From contig JAKSCF010000198.1 in assembly GCA_022360735.1 (NCBI GenBank), forward strand, positions 1 to 7,109: 7,109 nt of DNA. The letters run 5' to 3'. Made by a program: the position numbers and the translations under genes. Shown in pieces: positions 1-6,027 of this stretch (positions are counted from its first letter, which is position 1; each line of letters begins with the position of its first letter). The notes under the pieces are model-generated. The model was not told the DNA's origin, made no database searches, and saw nothing but the letters and a program-made list of their open reading frames with translations. Source of the DNA: Clostridia bacterium. GTDB lineage: Bacteria; Bacillota_A; Clostridia; Peptostreptococcales; JAAYPU01.

Positions 1-899
1 ACTTCTTCATTTAGCCACGAGAAGATATGTTCGTTCTTAAACCATGTTTTATAGGTGCTGCCCGCATACGCTCCGGTTCCCTCAATATAAACTTCTCCGT
101 AAGTAAAACCATCTTCTGTTTTATAGTTAAAGTCGGTGACTTTTCCTTTAAATCTCACGACACCTTTCCCGGCTTCTGTTACTTTTTTTGCTATATCCTC
201 ATCATTTTCTTTTGCCATTCGGTAAGCTTTTCCAATCTCGTAGGCATAAGTTATGGCACCATTAATCATGGCGTTTTTTAAGTCCTTTGCTCTGGCAGGA
301 TGGTCCACAACACTAACGCTGTTTTTACTGACCACAGCTAAAGCACGTACCAAAGTCTCTGCTCTGAAATCATTAACCACTTCTTTAAATACGGCTACGT
401 CACCAAAATCATTGGCAACCGAAAGGGGATAAATAGGTAAATCGTTAATAAAGTATGTAGAATGCTGCAGCTCAGGAACGGAACGTCCTGCCGGGTCGGC
501 ATCGATGATATACTTATCCAGCATTGCACCGGCATAGAAAGCAACTGCCGTATTACCTCCTCCCAGCTCGGTTGAAACCACACCATAAAATGCCTCTTTA
601 AAGTAATCTTCCATAGCTTCTATGGCTTTAAGAGCTGAATGATCTTCTATTCTTGGAAGATCAGCATATTTCCTTCTTTCTTCTTCTGTTTCCGGCGAAA
701 TAGCACCACACATATAAGGTGTTCCTATTAGAGCTTCATCATCCACTTCATCAAAACCGATCAGTTTAAATTCTTTTCCTTGGTCCAATGCTTTATCAAT
801 TAATTCCAAACCTTCTTCAAGGCCGCCTCCGCCTCCGGTTCCTAAAATGGTACATCCATATAAAATGTCGTATAAATCTTGTCTGCTTAAAATTTTCAT
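1..899 (-). CDS. DUF917 / S-methyl-thiohydantoin desulfurase family protein, paralogue B (partial)
   Basis: Translation from the ATG at 897-899 stays open for 299 codons to the left edge of the window, so the C-terminal part (about 65 residues, judged from the paralogue at 2075-3178) is missing. Seen in the protein: a glycine-rich N-terminal motif GCTILGTGGGGGLE (15-28), PYMCG (61-65), ELGGGNTAVA (111-120), DADPAGRSVPELQ (133-145), GDVAVF (166-171), DFRAETLVRALAVVS (177-191) and DHP (199-201). All of these recur in the other paralogue, and by eye the two are roughly 40-50% identical. The family (PF06032) is named in Pfam after S-methyl-thiohydantoin desulfurase; few members have a tested function, so the substrate here is unknown. 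No signal peptide or membrane segment is visible, which fits a cytoplasmic enzyme. The start is supported by AGGGGG at 911-916, 11 nt upstream, a rather long spacing. It is the last visible gene of the row, 60 bp after the M29/NicX-like gene; that gap shows no clear terminator or promoter. Confidence 0.85.
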   Translation of the reverse strand, partial: MKILSRQDLYDILYGCTILGTGGGGGLEEGLELIDKALDQGKEFKLIGFDEVDDEALIGTPYMCGAISPETEEERRKYADLPRIEDHSALKAIEAMEDYFKEAFYGVVSTELGGGNTAVAFYAGAMLDKYIIDADPAGRSVPELQHSTYFINDLPIYPLSVANDFGDVAVFKEVVNDFRAETLVRALAVVSKNSVSVVDHPARAKDLKNAMINGAITYAYEIGKAYRMAKENDEDIAKKVTEAGKGVVRFKGKVTDFNYKTEDGFTYGEVYIEGTGAYAGSTYKTWFKNEHIFSWLNEE

Positions 900-959
900 T
901 ACTTATATTTCCCCCTATTTTCTATTTTAATGAATGAATCACACAATTATTTCTAACTG

Positions 960-1997
960 CTAAAAATCTTTAGCTAATTCTTTTAATTCTGAGTCTATTA
1001 TAATGCCTTTGTCCATTATTTGTGTATCATCTAACCATACAGAAGATTTTAAACATATACCATCTGTATGAGACACTGCGTTAATCCCTTCCGGAGGTGC
1101 TTCTAATGCGCTTACGTATCCAAGACCCCATTCCGTACAACCCCATACACGTTCATCTTCCAGTATATTCCCTGTTAATTTAGCCCCTGGATTAAATCCG
1201 TAAGCGATATGCGCCATTCTAAACATATTTGGGTCGTTATGACTTTCTAACCAGCTCTTAAATTGCTCTGCTTGTCTTCCCCCGGTAATATTGACGACCT
1301 TACCCTTTTCAACCTCTAAAGAAACCGGCTGCTCCAGTAAATCGCATGGCGGCGATAAAGAGCCGTCAAATACTATGGTTCCTTCTATGGTATCCCATCT
1401 TGGAATCACATTAATTTGTCCTGCCAGCATAAAGATACCCGGTTCATGAGCACTTCCATCATCGCATGATAATGTGTTCTTAGGCTCTAATTCAAAAGAT
1501 ACATCTGTTCCTGCAGGTGTAGTAACTCTCATTTTTTGGGCTTCACCGGTTCGCTCTGACACTCTTTTTAAGAATAGGGATAATTTCTCTTTATCAACTC
1601 TTCCAATATTTCGAACCATCATATCCACATCCATACCCACTAGGCATATATATCTTAATTTTTTGTTTTCTTCCATAGCTCTTTCAAATGGGGTGGAGTA
1701 TAACAGCCATTGATTATTAAATTCCACCCATGCATCAGCTTGGTTCAATGCTGCGGTTAAAGCTTCTACCGGAAGCATAGGATCAGCTGCTTTTCCTACT
1801 CCTAATGGCGAAGGCAGCCATATCACCATAGGTTTTGCTCCTGCTGCAAAAGCACTGCTTGCCGTAGCATTGACGACTCTTTCATCTGACTCTGTATCTG
1901 CTGTAATAATGAAAGTTTCACCTTTTTTTAATTTGAAAATTTGGTTGACCAGTATGTCAGCCGCTTTTCCTAACTCATATTCATATAGTTTTGCCAT
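960..1997 (-). CDS. M29 aminopeptidase / NicX-like metalloenzyme (COG2309-type), 345 aa
   Basis: The protein resembles the group that contains M29 thermophilic aminopeptidases (AmpS, aminopeptidase T) and the iron enzyme NicX (2,5-dihydroxypyridine 5,6-dioxygenase). Visible landmarks in the 345-aa numbering are a GGRQAEQF stretch near 240, AHIAYGFNPGAKL (262-274), GCTEWGLGY (286-294) and SHTDG (309-313). The H-x-D of SHTDG (His310, Asp312) fits the conserved metal-binding pair of both families. The residue that is usually Glu in M29 peptidases (xELGxGxNP-type motif) is His263 here, which recalls the His-His-Asp set of NicX. Automatic annotation would probably say 'leucyl aminopeptidase', but a non-peptidase hydrolytic or ring-opening activity is at least as likely. 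I chose the ATG at 1995-1997 because TGGAGGAG (2003-2010) lies at ideal spacing. An in-frame ATG at 2049-2051 would add 18 residues encoded largely by a repeat and has no good ribosome site. No export signal is seen. The gene sits between two DUF917 genes, suggesting a shared pathway. Confidence 0.82.
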   Translation of the reverse strand: MAKLYEYELGKAADILVNQIFKLKKGETFIITADTESDERVVNATASSAFAAGAKPMVIWLPSPLGVGKAADPMLPVEALTAALNQADAWVEFNNQWLLYSTPFERAMEENKKLRYICLVGMDVDMMVRNIGRVDKEKLSLFLKRVSERTGEAQKMRVTTPAGTDVSFELEPKNTLSCDDGSAHEPGIFMLAGQINVIPRWDTIEGTIVFDGSLSPPCDLLEQPVSLEVEKGKVVNITGGRQAEQFKSWLESHNDPNMFRMAHIAYGFNPGAKLTGNILEDERVWGCTEWGLGYVSALEAPPEGINAVSHTDGICLKSSVWLDDTQIMDKGIIIDSELKELAKDF

Positions 1998-2002
1998 AAT
2001 AT

Positions 2003-2010
2003 CTCCTCCA
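2003..2010 (-). promoter_or_regulatory. Ribosome binding site deciding the start of the M29/NicX-like gene
   Basis: The minus strand reads TGGAGGAG followed by five bases (ATATT) and then ATG at 1997. This near-perfect Shine-Dalgarno favours the MAKLYEYELG start over the longer open frame beginning at 2051, whose extra codons lie mostly in the REP-like repeat. Confidence 0.8.
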
Positions 2011-2024
2011 CTGTTTTTATCATA

Positions 2025-2075
2025 GTCGGGCACGGAGACCCGACACGACATCTCTGTCTCCTGTAACCTGTCCCC
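2025..2075. repeat. GC-rich REP-like intergenic repeat
   Basis: This 51-bp stretch is about 63% GC (32 of 51), far above the surrounding AT-rich DNA. It holds overlapping inverted repeats: GTCGGG (2025-2030) pairs with CCCGAC (2039-2044) around an 8-nt loop, and GGAGAC (2034-2039) pairs with GTCTCC (2056-2061), so two mutually exclusive stems can form. On the minus strand it begins GGGGACAGGTTACAGGAGAC. From memory, GGGGACAGG / GTCTCCTGT words recur between genes in many clostridial genomes, in some cases alongside IS200-like REP-associated transposases; this is recollection, not a search result. The repeat abuts the stop of the upstream DUF917 gene, sharing base 2075, and ends about 15 nt before the next ribosome site, so it sits inside the operon without breaking a gene. 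It may affect mRNA stability or coupling between the two genes. Confidence 0.55.
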
Positions 2076-3178
2076 TAAAAATTATTTTCTATTGGCACAA
2101 ATTCTACATCAAATCCAAATTCTTTAGGATTCAAAATTTCAAGGCCTTTTCCTTCTCTCCAGAATTGTGGTGCTTTAAATCCAAGTACGGTAACCTTCAT
2201 ATCTTTTTTACAGAATGGATTTGTAATGGGATATCCCGTTTTATTGCCTACAACACAGATTAAATCCGGTGCTGTCACCATAGGTTGTTGGTCTATATAG
2301 AACATAATATTTTCATTTTTATACCATATTTCAGAGCTTTTACCTAAGTAGTCGTCTTGTCCTTCTATTTCAATAGTCCCAATGGTAAATCCTGATTTGT
2401 TTTCCCATTGGGAATCTATTTTAACTTTGCCTTCAAATAAGCAATATCCTTCACCTGCTTGAACAATTGCTGCTATGGGATCTACTCCTTTTTCAACGGC
2501 TTCTCTTTGAGCTTTACCTACTTGCCCTGCATATGACAGTGCATGGGGAATGATAGAATGTTTTAGCTCTTTTCCGTAGCAGGGGTGATCGGTCATACCT
2601 ACTTTATCCGCACTGACTACTGCTAAAGCTCTTACCAAATCTTCTGCTCTAAAATCATCTACCACTTTTTCAAATACAGCCACGTCACCAATAGCATCGG
2701 CTACTGCTAACGGGTATATGGGACGTCCGGTCACATAAAAAGTAGAATACTGTAAATCGGGGACAGCTCTTCCTGCAGCATCTCCGTCTACAATAGGCTT
2801 TCCTAATCTGGCTGCGGTTGACATCGCCACAGCCGTGTTGCCTCCGCCATATTCAACGGAAACAATCCCATCAATATTTTTTCCTAAGAACCTTTCTAAA
2901 GCTTGTGTGGAAAAAACCGTCTCCAGTTCATCTAACTTTTCATATTTGCTATAATTGTCGGTTCTTTCTTCAGGCCCAATTGAGCCGCAAAAATAAGGGC
3001 ATGCAAACAAATTGTCATCCTTAATCTCATCAAAGTCGATGATAGAATACTCTAATCCATTGGCATAATCCGACTCAGCTATACGGATACCGTTTTCTAA
3101 CGAACCCCCGCCTCCGGTGCTTAGGATGGTGCATCCTACGAGGATATCTTTAACTTCTTGAAGTGTTAGTTTTTTCAT
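2075..3178 (-). CDS. DUF917 / S-methyl-thiohydantoin desulfurase family protein, paralogue A (367 aa)
   Basis: Full-length member of the DUF917 family (PF06032 N-terminal domain plus its C-terminal domain). Motifs in order: GCTILSTGGGGSLENG (15-30), PYFCG (61-65), EYGGGNTAVA (109-118), DGDAAGRAVPDLQ (131-143), GDVAVF (164-169), DFRAEDLVRALAVVS (175-189), DHP (197-199), then a C-terminal half with APDLICVVGNKTGYPITN (303-320), VLGFKAP (331-337) and the end FGFDVEFVPIENNF, which looks like the normal family terminus. The Gly-rich loop and the GGGNTAVA segment suggest a binding pocket, but catalytic residues are not established for this group. Pfam names the family after desulfuration of S-methyl-thiohydantoin; use on other cyclic amino-acid derivatives is inference. 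The start at 3176-3178 is supported by GGGGGAAGG just upstream. The gene is separated from the transporter genes by a 144-bp MITE-like element and may be read from the same transcript or from a promoter within that element. No membrane or export signals are seen. Confidence 0.88.
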   Translation of the reverse strand: MKKLTLQEVKDILVGCTILSTGGGGSLENGIRIAESDYANGLEYSIIDFDEIKDDNLFACPYFCGSIGPEERTDNYSKYEKLDELETVFSTQALERFLGKNIDGIVSVEYGGGNTAVAMSTAARLGKPIVDGDAAGRAVPDLQYSTFYVTGRPIYPLAVADAIGDVAVFEKVVDDFRAEDLVRALAVVSADKVGMTDHPCYGKELKHSIIPHALSYAGQVGKAQREAVEKGVDPIAAIVQAGEGYCLFEGKVKIDSQWENKSGFTIGTIEIEGQDDYLGKSSEIWYKNENIMFYIDQQPMVTAPDLICVVGNKTGYPITNPFCKKDMKVTVLGFKAPQFWREGKGLEILNPKEFGFDVEFVPIENNF

Positions 3179-3184
3179 TTTTGA

Positions 3185-3194
3185 CCTTCCCCCT
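3185..3194 (-). promoter_or_regulatory. Ribosome binding site of DUF917 paralogue A
   Basis: The minus strand reads AGGGGGAAGG six bases before the ATG at 3178. It lies outside the AT-rich element that fills the rest of the gap, so translation initiation is intact. A TATAAA word at 3203-3208 on the same strand, at the element boundary, could act as a -10 box, but no convincing -35 box is seen at 16-18 bp. Confidence 0.55.
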
Positions 3195-3205
3195 TTATTT
3201 AATTT

Positions 3206-3320
3206 ATAATGAATAATTAATAATTAAGGTGAATTTTGCTAAGCAAAATTTTCTTTAAATTTTAAAGCAATGAAGATTTTGGTAGAAAATCATCCTAAAT
3301 TGTTCATTATTAATTAATTG
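3206..3320. mobile_element. MITE-like AT-rich element between transporter and enzyme genes
   Basis: A non-coding stretch of about 115 bp fills the gap. Its ends are imperfect inverted repeats: AATTAATAATTAA (3215-3227) matches the reverse complement of TTCATTATTAATT (3303-3315) at 12 of 13 positions. Inside lie three consecutive perfect hairpins: AATTTTGCT/AGCAAAATT (3232-3240 and 3242-3250), CTTTAAA/TTTAAAG (3253-3259 and 3261-3267) and GATTTT/AAAATC (3275-3280 and 3286-3291). The left 27 bp (3212-3238) recur at 7081-7107 with one mismatch, showing that it is a repeated unit and not merely AT-rich filler. It codes for nothing and carries no transposase, so if mobile it depends on one elsewhere. 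It begins right after the stop of the ATPase fusion gene. Neither target duplication nor exact ends can be fixed, because the flanks are as AT-rich as the element. Confidence 0.5.
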
Positions 3321-3322
3321 TA

Positions 3323-5110
3323 TTATTTATTATACAAATGACATGCTATGATACGCTTACCTATTTTCACTGGCACAGGCTCCTTGGTCTTACAAATCTC
3401 TGTGGCTTTTTCACATCTTGGATGGAATCTGCAGCCTTGAGGTAAGTTAATGGCACTGGGTACATTGCCTTTTAATGTAGCCAAATCTTTAACACTGTGA
3501 GTTTTCAGGTCAGGAATGGCATTAAACAGCGCCACAGTATATGGATGTAAAGGTTCTTTGAAAACTTCCTCTGCCTTTCCATATTCAACAATTTTTCCAA
3601 GATACATCACAATTATTTTATCAGACATATAATTGACAACACTTAAATCATGAGAAATTAAGATATATGTCAATCCCATTTTTTCTTTTAAATGATATAA
3701 TAAATCCAGTATCTGCGCCTGTGAAAGAACATCAATAGATGAAGTCGGCTCATCTAAAACCACCAGCTTTGGATCAACAGATAATGCTCTGGCAATAGCA
3801 ATTCTTTGTCTTTCGCCGCCGCTAAATTCATGTGGATATTTGAATGCGCCTTCTTTTGGAAGTCCAACCATTTCCAGCAATTCACAAACTCTGTCTATAT
3901 ATTTATCCTGTGATAGATCTTCATGAACTTTTAGCGGCTCTCCGATAATATCTTTAACCAGCCATCTGGGATTTAATGACCAAAAAGGATCTTGAAATAC
4001 AATTTGAATGTCTTTTCTTGCTTTTCGTAAATCCCTCTTGTTCAAGTTATAGATATCCTTGTTATCAAAAATAACTTTTCCTTCCGTTGGCTCATGAAGA
4101 AATAACAAGGTGTTGACTAAAGTCGATTTTCCACAACCCGACTCACCTACAATACCAAATATTTCTCCTTTATGAATATTAAAATCAACACCATCTACAG
4201 CTTTAACAAATAATTTTTGATTGCCTCCAAGTCCTTTTTTTACCGGAAAATATTTTTTAAGATGATGAACCTCTAAAATAACATCCTTTTTATTGTCTTG
4301 ATTTTCTTTTTTCTTTTCATTTTGTGAGGCGGTTACGGCACTTAGCAAAGTTTTGGTATATTCCTGTTTTGGATTTTCTAATACTTCTTGAATATGCCCT
4401 CTCTCTACAATTTTTCCTTCCTGCAGTATCCCTATTTCATCACAGACTGCCGAAACCAATCCCAAATTATTAGCGATGAATAATACGGTCACCTTTAACT
4501 GCTCTTGAAGTTCCTTTATGAGCTTTAATATCCCTGCCTGTATGGTAACATCCAGGTTTCTTGTGGGCTCATCTGCAATGATAAACTCAGCCCCGCACGA
4601 TAATGCCATAGCAATAATAATTCTTTGTCTTTGACCGCCACTCAACTCATGAGGATATTTGTCCATAATATTTTTAACATCGGGAAGCTTTACCCGTTCT
4701 ATCATTTCTATTGCCAGCTTTTCAGCTTCTTTTCCTTTTACGTTTTGATTTTTTTTGATAACTTGTATCATCTGATAGCCAACGGTAAAGACTGGATTTA
4801 AAGAAGACATAGGATCTTGAAAGATCATTGCGATTTTTTTGCCACGAATCTGCCGCATTTGAGAATCTGATTTCTCCAATAAATTGTCTCCATCTAAAAG
4901 GATTTCACCACTGGCAATTTCTCCCGGCGGCATAGCCAGTAATCTGAGTATGGTCAAAGCCAATACCGTTTTGCCGGCTCCACTTTCTCCTACCAACCCA
5001 TACGTCTTTCCTTTTTTAATAGCTATTCGATCTATATCTAAAACATTTTTTGTCCCTTCAAAGGTTTTATAATTGACTTTTAAGTTGTTAATCTCGAAAT
5101 ATTCTTTCAT
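3323..5110 (-). CDS. Dipeptide/oligopeptide-type ABC transporter, fused double ATPase (DppD-DppF fusion, 595 aa)
   Basis: One polypeptide carries both ATP-hydrolysing domains of a peptide/nickel-family importer, as in GsiA or YejF. Domain 1: Walker A GESGAGKT (41-48), Q-loop Gln98, signature LSGGQ (156-160), Walker B FIIADEP (176-182). Domain 2: Walker A GESGCGKST (322-330), Q-loop Gln373, signature FSGGE (429-433), Walker B VLDEP (451-455), switch His487 in ISHDLS. A charged Lys/Glu/Asn-rich linker (about 262-276) joins them. The C-terminus has the oligopeptide-transporter tail with Cys560, Cys566, Cys573 and Cys590 (GCRFHPRC ... C ... AC), a pattern linked to an iron-sulfur cluster in related DppD proteins; domain 1 lacks this tail. 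Odd point: in domain 1 the usual ITHDLG reads IANNLG, so the switch histidine is Asn214, and the usual TTALD reads TRNLD. Domain 1 may therefore bind ATP but hydrolyse it poorly. The gene starts 11 bp after the dppC-type gene; AAGGAGG (5117-5123) lies 6 nt before the ATG and overlaps that gene's stop codon. Confidence 0.95.
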   Translation of the reverse strand: MKEYFEINNLKVNYKTFEGTKNVLDIDRIAIKKGKTYGLVGESGAGKTVLALTILRLLAMPPGEIASGEILLDGDNLLEKSDSQMRQIRGKKIAMIFQDPMSSLNPVFTVGYQMIQVIKKNQNVKGKEAEKLAIEMIERVKLPDVKNIMDKYPHELSGGQRQRIIIAMALSCGAEFIIADEPTRNLDVTIQAGILKLIKELQEQLKVTVLFIANNLGLVSAVCDEIGILQEGKIVERGHIQEVLENPKQEYTKTLLSAVTASQNEKKKENQDNKKDVILEVHHLKKYFPVKKGLGGNQKLFVKAVDGVDFNIHKGEIFGIVGESGCGKSTLVNTLLFLHEPTEGKVIFDNKDIYNLNKRDLRKARKDIQIVFQDPFWSLNPRWLVKDIIGEPLKVHEDLSQDKYIDRVCELLEMVGLPKEGAFKYPHEFSGGERQRIAIARALSVDPKLVVLDEPTSSIDVLSQAQILDLLYHLKEKMGLTYILISHDLSVVNYMSDKIIVMYLGKIVEYGKAEEVFKEPLHPYTVALFNAIPDLKTHSVKDLATLKGNVPSAINLPQGCRFHPRCEKATEICKTKEPVPVKIGKRIIACHLYNK

Positions 5111-5121
5111 GTCTGTCCTCC

Positions 5122-6018
5122 TTAATTCTTCCTAGTCTTTGGATCAAGTATTTCCCTTAACCCATCGCCTAATAAATTAAAAGCCAGAACAGTAATAAAT
5201 ATAGCTATTCCGGGGTAGATACTATACCACCAAGCATTTAAAAAATAGTTTCTACTGGTGCTAATCATAAGCCCCCACTCAGGAATAGGTGGCTGTGCGC
5301 CAAGCCCTAAGAAGCTTAATGAAGATATGGTCAAAATAACACCACCCATATCCATGGAAGCTTGGACAATGACGGGAGATATACAGTTTGGAACAATGTG
5401 TTTAAATATCATTTTAAATTGAGATGTGCCTATGGCTTCAGCCGCTTTTATAAACTGTCTTTCTTTCAGGGATATGGCTTGTCCTCGAACAATCCGAGTA
5501 TACCAAGGCCACCAAGTTGCAGCGATTGCGATCATAGCATTCTGTAATGAAGGTCCTAAAACTGCGGCAATTGCTATGGCTAAGAGAAGCGGTGGAAAGC
5601 TTAGAAAAATATCGGTTATTCTCATAATCAGTTCATCTATTTTTCCGCCTATAGCACCAGCGATAGCCCCCAGTGGAATACCGATGATTAAAGATAAAAA
5701 TACTGCAATGATGGCAGTCTGCAAAGATATTTGGGTTCCAAATAAGACTCGACTGAAAATATCTCTTCCTAGTTCATCGGTACCAAAAAAGTATTGGCTT
5801 GACGGCGGAAGTAATTTATCTTTAGGATTTACCTCAACTTCAATATGCTCAGGGTATGGTACAATCCAAGGAGATATCAGTGCAATTGCCACTAACAGCA
5901 ATACGATAATCAATGAGATTTTAGTCAGTTTATTTCTATTTAATAAAAACAGAGAAAATTTTGCTTCTTTAATTTTAGGTTGTAAAACTTTTGATGAAAA
6001 ACTATTTCTGAACATCAT
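5122..6018 (-). CDS. dppC: Dipeptide/oligopeptide-type ABC transporter permease, DppC/OppC family (298 aa)
   Basis: Second membrane subunit of the importer. A cytoplasmic N-terminal tail is followed by TM1 (about 33-55), a periplasm-facing segment with the family hallmark GTDELGRDIFSR (79-90), further helices from about 98, the coupling (EAA) loop with KAAEAIG (191-197) and a conserved HIVPN (207-211), SFLGLG (235-240), and the C-terminal FNLLGDGLREILDPK (280-294). These features and the 298-aa length are typical of DppC/OppC/GsiD-type permeases. It pairs with the DppB-type protein and receives ATP-driven motion from the fused ATPase. The transported compound cannot be read from the permease sequence: peptides, nickel and other small molecules all use this family. 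The gene begins 9 bp after the dppB-type stop; two adjacent ATGs (6018 and 6015) follow a GGGGGG tract, and the second has the better spacing, so the protein may start one residue later. The symbol marks family membership only. Confidence 0.94.
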   Translation of the reverse strand: MMFRNSFSSKVLQPKIKEAKFSLFLLNRNKLTKISLIIVLLLVAIALISPWIVPYPEHIEVEVNPKDKLLPPSSQYFFGTDELGRDIFSRVLFGTQISLQTAIIAVFLSLIIGIPLGAIAGAIGGKIDELIMRITDIFLSFPPLLLAIAIAAVLGPSLQNAMIAIAATWWPWYTRIVRGQAISLKERQFIKAAEAIGTSQFKMIFKHIVPNCISPVIVQASMDMGGVILTISSLSFLGLGAQPPIPEWGLMISTSRNYFLNAWWYSIYPGIAIFITVLAFNLLGDGLREILDPKTRKN

Positions 6019-6020
6019 AT

Positions 6021-6027
6021 CCCCCCT
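6021..6027 (-). promoter_or_regulatory. G-tract ribosome site of the dppC-type gene
   Basis: The minus strand reads AGGGGGG immediately after the dppB-type TAA stop (the A is base 6027), then AT and the tandem ATGs at 6018 and 6015. The spacing is very short (2 or 5 nt from the last G), which favours the second ATG and suggests coupling to termination of the upstream gene. Confidence 0.45.

Noticed and set aside
27..281. An 84-codon plus-strand open frame near the left edge
   Set aside because: It lies entirely antisense to the partial DUF917 gene, whose reading frame matches its paralogue along the full visible length.
900..959. A further copy of the MITE-like element before DUF917 paralogue B
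   Set aside because: Only the short word TAATGAAT is shared with the region at 3207-3214; the rest does not align.
1998..2051. An 18-residue N-terminal extension of the M29/NicX-like protein
   Set aside because: It is encoded partly by the REP-like repeat and has no good ribosome site, while the internal ATG at 1997 has a near-perfect one.
3232..3291. A rho-independent terminator after the ATPase fusion gene
   Set aside because: The stems are AT-only or nearly so and none is followed by a clean run of T on the minus strand.
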